Part shown: positions 59,901 to 64,000 of the stretch, piece by piece | Layout: each line of letters opens with the position of its first letter | Numbering within the stretch: position 1 is the stretch's first letter | Source of the DNA: an uncultured Clostridia bacterium | GTDB taxonomy: Bacteria; Bacillota; Clostridia; Peptostreptococcales; Anaerovoracaceae | NCBI GenBank assembly: GCA_934281605.1 | Contig: CAKQXD010000011.1 | Span: 1 to 64,000, forward strand | Length of the DNA stretch: 64,000 nucleotides | Reading direction: 5' to 3' | The notes under the pieces: model-generated | Seen by the model: the letters and a program-made list of their open reading frames with translations, nothing else | Database searches by the model: none | What the model was told of the DNA's origin: nothing | Translations under genes and position numbers: made by a program

Positions 59901-62900
59901 GCGACGTTGCAGTTGAAAGACGGTCAGACTGCTGTTATCGAGGATCTTCCGGCAGGCACTGAATATCAAGTCACCGAGGATCTGGGAAATGAGACTTTCT
60001 GGGATGTAAAGAGTTCCGTGGACGGTGGAGCGCAAGCAGATTCTAAGCTTTCCAAGGGGAAGATCCCGGAACCTGCCGAAGATGGCAGCAAGCAGAAGAG
60101 CACGGTAGCGTATGAAAACACATATCATCCAGAGGCGGCGTCGGCCAGCATTCCTGTGGAAAAACAGTTCAACGGCTGGACTCTTCCGGGATTCAAAGAC
60201 GAGACCTTTGATATCAGACTGACCGGTATCGAAAGCACCGGTGGGAATATCAAGGATACCATGCCGGGGGCCACGCAGGATACGAAGGATGGCGACTGGT
60301 ATCTGATCAAGAAGGTCGAAAAGAGGAACGACAGCCAGAATAGATCTGTGAGCGATGCTGTTTTTGACGGGATGACCTTTACAAAAACGGGAACATATGC
60401 TTACACGGTCAAGGAGATCCGGGGCAGCCAGGGTGGTATCACTTATTCCTCTGCGATCTACGAAGTCATGATCACGGTAACAGATGACGAAAAAGGCAAG
60501 CTTACAGCTGCTATGACGATGAAAAAAGCCATCGATGATAACGGCGAAGCTCTGCAGGAAAAACCGCAGGCAGAGAAAGCGGTATTCCAAAATACATATA
60601 ACAGCCGGGAAAAAGGTATCAGCTTTATCGTGCATAAGACCTACAGTAATGCGACAGGTTCTGATCAGCTTACAGACAATCAGTTCCAGTTCCAGCTGGA
60701 AGCAGTGACAGCCGGTGCGCCGATGCCGGAGAATACAGCGGATGGAAAGTCCATCGCTCCATCCACGCCGGGCGGTAGAGTAGACTTCCCGAACACGACG
60801 TTTGATACGGGCGATCAGGGAAACATATTCGTTTATAAAGTGTCGGAAGTGATCCCGAAGGGTGCCGAGAATGGAACGCTTAATGGGACAACATACGATC
60901 GCAATGCCTATTACATCCAGGTTGAGGTGACTGCAGAAGGCGGCAGCGGAGCAGATGTAAACACGGAGATCAAATATTACAGAGACGCTGCATGCACCCA
61001 GGAAATAGAGCCTGGTTCAGAAGATCTGTATCAGGCAGAGCAGGGAGTATATCGCCTGTGGTTCAAGAACAGCTACACTGCTGAACCTGCAAAGGTAGCC
61101 ATCCAAGGCAGCAAGACTCTCAACGGACGCGACATGACAGACGGTGAATTCCGCTTTACACTGGAAGGCGCCGACGGCACGACGAAAGATGCCATGAAGG
61201 ATGGAAGCGTCCAGGGTGCAACGGCAGATGGCACGTTAACGATGGCCGCGCCTGCAGCAGCGAACGGCCATGAACAGCATTTTGAGTTCCCGGAACTGAC
61301 GTTCAACCACGTGGGAACGTATACCTTCAACGTGAAGGAAACCCTCCCGGACGGTGCGAAGAACAACACGCTCAACGGTGTGACGTATGATACCAATGTG
61401 GGCGCCGTCACAGTACAGGTAACGGATAAGGACGCTAATGGCGATAAGACCGGCAGACTGACGGCAACTGTTTCCTATACGAACAGCAGGAATGATTCCA
61501 CGGATCTGGCGAAATTCGTCAACAGGTACGAGGAATCCGGAAGCTACGCGATCACAGGAACTAAGAACATCACCGGACGCAGCTTCCAGAAGGGCGACAG
61601 CTATACCTTTACGGTAACTCCGAAGAATGATAAGACTCCGTATCCTGTTGATAAAGATGGAAAAGAAGTCAAAGAAGTGACCATCACACCGGATTCTGGA
61701 AATTCGGCTGATATCGATTTTGGAACGGTGAACTTTGATCAGGCGGGAGTATCGTACAAGTATACGCTGAAAGAAAAACAGCTGGCTTCCGGAGAGGACA
61801 CGAAGGGAGTCACCTACGATGATACGACTTATGCCCTGACTCTGACGTCCAGCGCTAATGATCCGAAAAACGGAAAACTCGTTATTGATCAGACGCTGAC
61901 GGCTGGAGACAAGCCTGCGGACAGCATCGCATGGACCAATGTCTATCGTGCGACGGGTTCCATGGAATTAAAAGGATCGAAGACTCTGACCGGCCGGAAG
62001 TGGCAGGATGGTGACGCGTTTACCTTTACGCTCTGGGCAAAGAAAGACAATGAAGCGCTCCTGGACGCAGTTCCGAAGGATTCATACACAATAGAAGGCG
62101 ACAAGGCGATCTTCAAGTCCGTGACCGTCGACGAAAAAGACGCCGGAAATAACCAGACGGTAACGCTGGATTTCGGAGAGCTGAACTTCATAAAGGACTC
62201 CGACGGCAATCCATATGAATTCTATATCACGGAAACCATTCCGCGTAGAGATGAGATCAGAGGCATCCAATATGATGGCAGCGATCACCGCATCCCGGTC
62301 TACGTTACAGATGACGGACAGGGACATCTGACTGCAGAAGTGGCGGAAAACTCCATCACCAACCTGGATTTCTACAATATCTACAGCTCGTCCATCGAGT
62401 ACAGTAATGAAGCGGGTATCGTGATCGAAAAGACTCTGAACGGGCACGATATGACAGACGGTCAGTTTGAGTTCACAGTAGAAGCTCTCGCAAGCGGATC
62501 CGGCGATACGCAGGTGACGAAAGAAGAAGCCGCTGCAAGGATCGGCTTCGGTCAGAGCCAGCTGAAGAAGACGTATCAGTCTAAGGCTGCTTCGGACGGA
62601 CAGAAATGTGTCATCGATATCCTTGACGGAGAAAAGGTCAGGTTTACACAGGATGATGCAGGCAAGACATTCAGCTACAAGATCACTGAAACCAAGGGCG
62701 GCGCGGCTGGATACAAGAACGATACCAGTAAATACCGCGCAGATATCATCCTGTCGGATGACGGCGACGGCGTTCTGACGGCGGAAACGAAGGTAACGAA
62801 GCTTTCCACTAAGAGAACGGTCAGCGACGTGGCGTTCCACAGCAATGATAAACCGGCACAGGACAAGACTCTCGCAGTCGTTCCATTCACCAACAGCTAC

Positions 62901-64000
62901 AGCGCCTCCGGCAGTCTTGGCGGATCAGCTTCTGCAAAGATCGAGGCAGACAAGACGCTGACGAGTCGCGCTATGAAGGCTGACGAGTTTACGTTTAATA
63001 TAACCAATGCAAAGGATACTGCGGAGCAGAAGACGATCGTCTCCAGCGGTAAGAATAAAGCTGCGGCAGATGGAAAAGCCGGCGCTATCGACTTTGCAGA
63101 AATCGAATATACGACGGCGAAGCTGAAGTCCGACGTGGCAGCCGGTTTAGCGGTCAAAGAAAACGGCAAGTACATCTATCAGTACATTGTTTCGGAGGAA
63201 ACCGATAAGCTTCCGGCAGGAGTATCTCCGGTCGAAGCGGCCTTTGCAGTAACCGTGACTGTGACCGACAACGGCGACGGCACGCTGACCGCGGAGGTAG
63301 GATATCCGGATGGCACAAACAAACTGAGATTTAGTAACAAATATGATACCAGACAGGTTTCCGTCCCGATCAAGGGAGTGAAATCCCTGAACACCATCAA
63401 CGGGACAAGCCTTACGATCGAGGACATCGAGGGAAGGTATGACTTCGCCCTGACCGGTAAGGAAACCACCGGCGGAGCGGAGAAGGCTGCTCCGATACCG
63501 AGCCTGAATGGCAAGAAGATGACGAAGGCTTCCAACGATGCGACCGGCGAGATCGACTACGGGCATATCACCCTGGAGGCTTCCGATTTTGACGGGATCA
63601 CACCGGATGATCAAGGTATCCGCACGAGGACGTTCGAGTACCAGATCACAGAAACAGGAAGCGTAGCTGGTGTGGTAAACGACAGCGAAGCGACTAAGAC
63701 GATCGCACTGACGGTACAGTATAACAGCAAGGAAAAGTCTTTCCATGTGGCAGGACTTCCGGAAGGAGCAGCGTTCCAGTTCACCAATACATATGGAGTA
63801 GAACCGGCTGCGGTAGAGACAAATACGCTGTTTACCGTAGATAAGAAGCTGACAGGTCGTGCCCTGAAAGCGGGCGAGTTTACGTTTGAACTGCTGGAAG
63901 TCTCCGGTGACGGTCAGGCTCAGGTGATTGCGACAGGAACCAATGAAGCTGCGGCGGCAGGCAAACCTGCGAAGGTCGATTTCGGCAAGATCACCTACGA
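56913..64000 (+). CDS. Giant surface adhesin with isopeptide-type repeats (partial)
   Basis: 2362 residues visible; the frame is open to the window edge, so the C-terminus and any sortase signal are outside. Start at the ATG 10 nt after AAGGAGG. Order: a signal peptide (1-31); a fibro-slime-type domain (about 60-360; FSGDDDVWVFIDDVLVGDLG); two SpaA-like domains (about 365-466 and 660-806; LSGATFALYEAE, LNGVTFALYRED); a DUF7601-like domain (926-1070). Then come eight complete pilin isopeptide-type repeats of 140-170 residues and part of a ninth (from 1073). Each repeat starts like KTLNGRDMTDGEFRFTLEG and most end in an F-x-N-x-Y strand (FKNSY, FVNRY, FTNTY). In this family Lys and Asn of these strands form a covalent link. 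Likely a stalk-like wall adhesin under a poly-G promoter. Confidence 0.88.
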   Translation, partial: MRYKKKKKIAMPVVVILIVTFLIAGAASVYAVVDDHTVQGKNPQGTVISLFDYWVDEQNSADYSPTPNLNSGINKNRDLKFNKGQEDGFNGWTGGKTPYSGMVEKTLNSNGYPNLATSWTNGIFYASPLDYLFNENDSTTGGSAKVEGKKAYTNVGGLMQVDDEGYYYYDSTKNFASYDSASNGVKLYDKAGVSYRGTLGQFFPFNSGSDVFTESEGALSAKPGVTADSNNVNHWFGASMSTHFLHPEGGKTTRNQDITYEFSGDDDVWVFIDDVLVGDLGGIHDAASLKINFSTGAVSINGKSDGTLKSKYEAAGKTGETQWKGNTYAGGTYHTLKFFYLERGSYASNMSLKFNLKLMPDNEAYKVDQDENALSGATFALYEAEKKDGEYTKKGGQLCKGVTDVGGSLKLKADDGATINFEELYKKDVGPYFILEETEAPAGYRSAKDVWLKYDPKTGVITTENLWDTGIQANARIMVTAPADLYDINGNKIEINDEGQLTKGSIFAVIHKRYNLENVSDPNNWSSISGSVLTGWKVKPDKGLASALTGNKYEFKLNSMAAYETTLDELPGDITTYVNTIVNDNEGKSPEAVLKELQEHARYSLGFYYTTGSVEDATVKNTVRLNDGIGIIASNHNAKRFEYQYAVKLTVTDVTNDLYVKKFKKGKVDLKDQEGALNGVTFALYREDQTTLGSHILPGDPVLKGNAEPVATRTTETLNDPYRGDDSGTACFSKLENGTYYLKEISAPSGYKVRDDLIKVVVNDYGVFADAGAENDGIYVGRGGYGTLLKSMEQFAVNDDIDNTLTNVQVNLRVSSKEPNEEGFWNNDSQLKHDQPLHLKYLAADGTNGKSRYQVYDPSTGKTDEIQDHADFFMTDTGWPSLSLKQCDEPKTDNPYAQRTELGDKELLHLFVLRTMVLMEDETVGDLEISKTVKNDSSDARFDKEFEFNVNLWKTTKADDGRETKSPVSGTFKYVVKGPGATDSTEKELVVNDQGNATLQLKDGQTAVIEDLPAGTEYQVTEDLGNETFWDVKSSVDGGAQADSKLSKGKIPEPAEDGSKQKSTVAYENTYHPEAASASIPVEKQFNGWTLPGFKDETFDIRLTGIESTGGNIKDTMPGATQDTKDGDWYLIKKVEKRNDSQNRSVSDAVFDGMTFTKTGTYAYTVKEIRGSQGGITYSSAIYEVMITVTDDEKGKLTAAMTMKKAIDDNGEALQEKPQAEKAVFQNTYNSREKGISFIVHKTYSNATGSDQLTDNQFQFQLEAVTAGAPMPENTADGKSIAPSTPGGRVDFPNTTFDTGDQGNIFVYKVSEVIPKGAENGTLNGTTYDRNAYYIQVEVTAEGGSGADVNTEIKYYRDAACTQEIEPGSEDLYQAEQGVYRLWFKNSYTAEPAKVAIQGSKTLNGRDMTDGEFRFTLEGADGTTKDAMKDGSVQGATADGTLTMAAPAAANGHEQHFEFPELTFNHVGTYTFNVKETLPDGAKNNTLNGVTYDTNVGAVTVQVTDKDANGDKTGRLTATVSYTNSRNDSTDLAKFVNRYEESGSYAITGTKNITGRSFQKGDSYTFTVTPKNDKTPYPVDKDGKEVKEVTITPDSGNSADIDFGTVNFDQAGVSYKYTLKEKQLASGEDTKGVTYDDTTYALTLTSSANDPKNGKLVIDQTLTAGDKPADSIAWTNVYRATGSMELKGSKTLTGRKWQDGDAFTFTLWAKKDNEALLDAVPKDSYTIEGDKAIFKSVTVDEKDAGNNQTVTLDFGELNFIKDSDGNPYEFYITETIPRRDEIRGIQYDGSDHRIPVYVTDDGQGHLTAEVAENSITNLDFYNIYSSSIEYSNEAGIVIEKTLNGHDMTDGQFEFTVEALASGSGDTQVTKEEAAARIGFGQSQLKKTYQSKAASDGQKCVIDILDGEKVRFTQDDAGKTFSYKITETKGGAAGYKNDTSKYRADIILSDDGDGVLTAETKVTKLSTKRTVSDVAFHSNDKPAQDKTLAVVPFTNSYSASGSLGGSASAKIEADKTLTSRAMKADEFTFNITNAKDTAEQKTIVSSGKNKAAADGKAGAIDFAEIEYTTAKLKSDVAAGLAVKENGKYIYQYIVSEETDKLPAGVSPVEAAFAVTVTVTDNGDGTLTAEVGYPDGTNKLRFSNKYDTRQVSVPIKGVKSLNTINGTSLTIEDIEGRYDFALTGKETTGGAEKAAPIPSLNGKKMTKASNDATGEIDYGHITLEASDFDGITPDDQGIRTRTFEYQITETGSVAGVVNDSEATKTIALTVQYNSKEKSFHVAGLPEGAAFQFTNTYGVEPAAVETNTLFTVDKKLTGRALKAGEFTFELLEVSGDGQAQVIATGTNEAAAAGKPAKVDFGKITY

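Overview
The window looks like chromosomal DNA of a low-to-mid GC anaerobic Firmicute (Clostridia; the Anaerovoracaceae / Family XIII area is a guess from gene content, not a measured placement). Reasons: Gram-positive style ribosome binding sites and intrinsic terminators, an S-box riboswitch before metK, a FabK-type fatty-acid synthesis operon, a CwlD-like amidase typical of spore formers, a reverse rubrerythrin, a sodium-pump decarboxylase beta subunit and sortase-type surface proteins. Most genes lie on the + strand.

Layout. 1-940: the end of a 5S rRNA gene, tRNA-Glu, tRNA-Leu and a structured RNA candidate. 940-5.8 kb: a small membrane-anchored protein, a ClC channel, a cell-wall surface protein and an MFS-LuxR regulator with its own operator. 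5.8-11.2 kb: a divergent DMT exporter/LysR pair, a polar amino-acid ABC transporter and a YitT protein. 11.2-19.4 kb: reverse rubrerythrin, a lone branched-chain-type binding protein, NFU, PepV, a YabE-like 3D protein, AlaX and CwlD. 19.4-24 kb: a DnaA-box cluster, an AraC regulator, an aldo/keto reductase and an unknown protein. 24-28 kb: SAM riboswitch, metK, aspartate kinase, a 7-TM LuxR regulator and a TM2 protein. 28.3-37.9 kb: CorC-like protein, secA, prfB (programmed frameshift), tex, a lone OadB-type pump and a HAD phosphatase. 38-44 kb: a sigma-54 activator next to a -24/-12 promoter driving two GPH-family symporters that flank an amidohydrolase. 44-45.3 kb: a 1.2-kb noncoding block of structured repeats. 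45.3-52.3 kb: fabH-fabK-fabD-fabG-fabF-fabZ and a MarR-FabK-like fusion. 52.3-55.9 kb: addB. 56-64 kb: a TetR regulator divergent from a giant isopeptide adhesin that runs off the window.

Systems of most interest. (1) The fab operon has a FabT-type palindrome at its promoter, and its last gene is a MarR domain fused to a FabK-like domain that has lost the family histidine, which suggests a self-contained lipid-responsive repressor. (2) The region before fabH holds a very regular array of five inverted-repeat units with a 72-bp step, and a second array of hairpin units inside the long fab leader. One unit of the second array matches two stand-alone elements (37.9 and 44.1 kb) whose stems are kept by covariation. 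(3) The octamer CTTTGCAG/CTGCAAAG occurs about 54 times in 64 kb against about 2 expected, in all reading frames. (4) The adhesin promoter has perfect consensus boxes separated by 17 bp that include eight consecutive G, a classic layout for phase variation. (5) A cluster of DnaA boxes lies between cwlD and the AraC gene, away from any dnaA gene.
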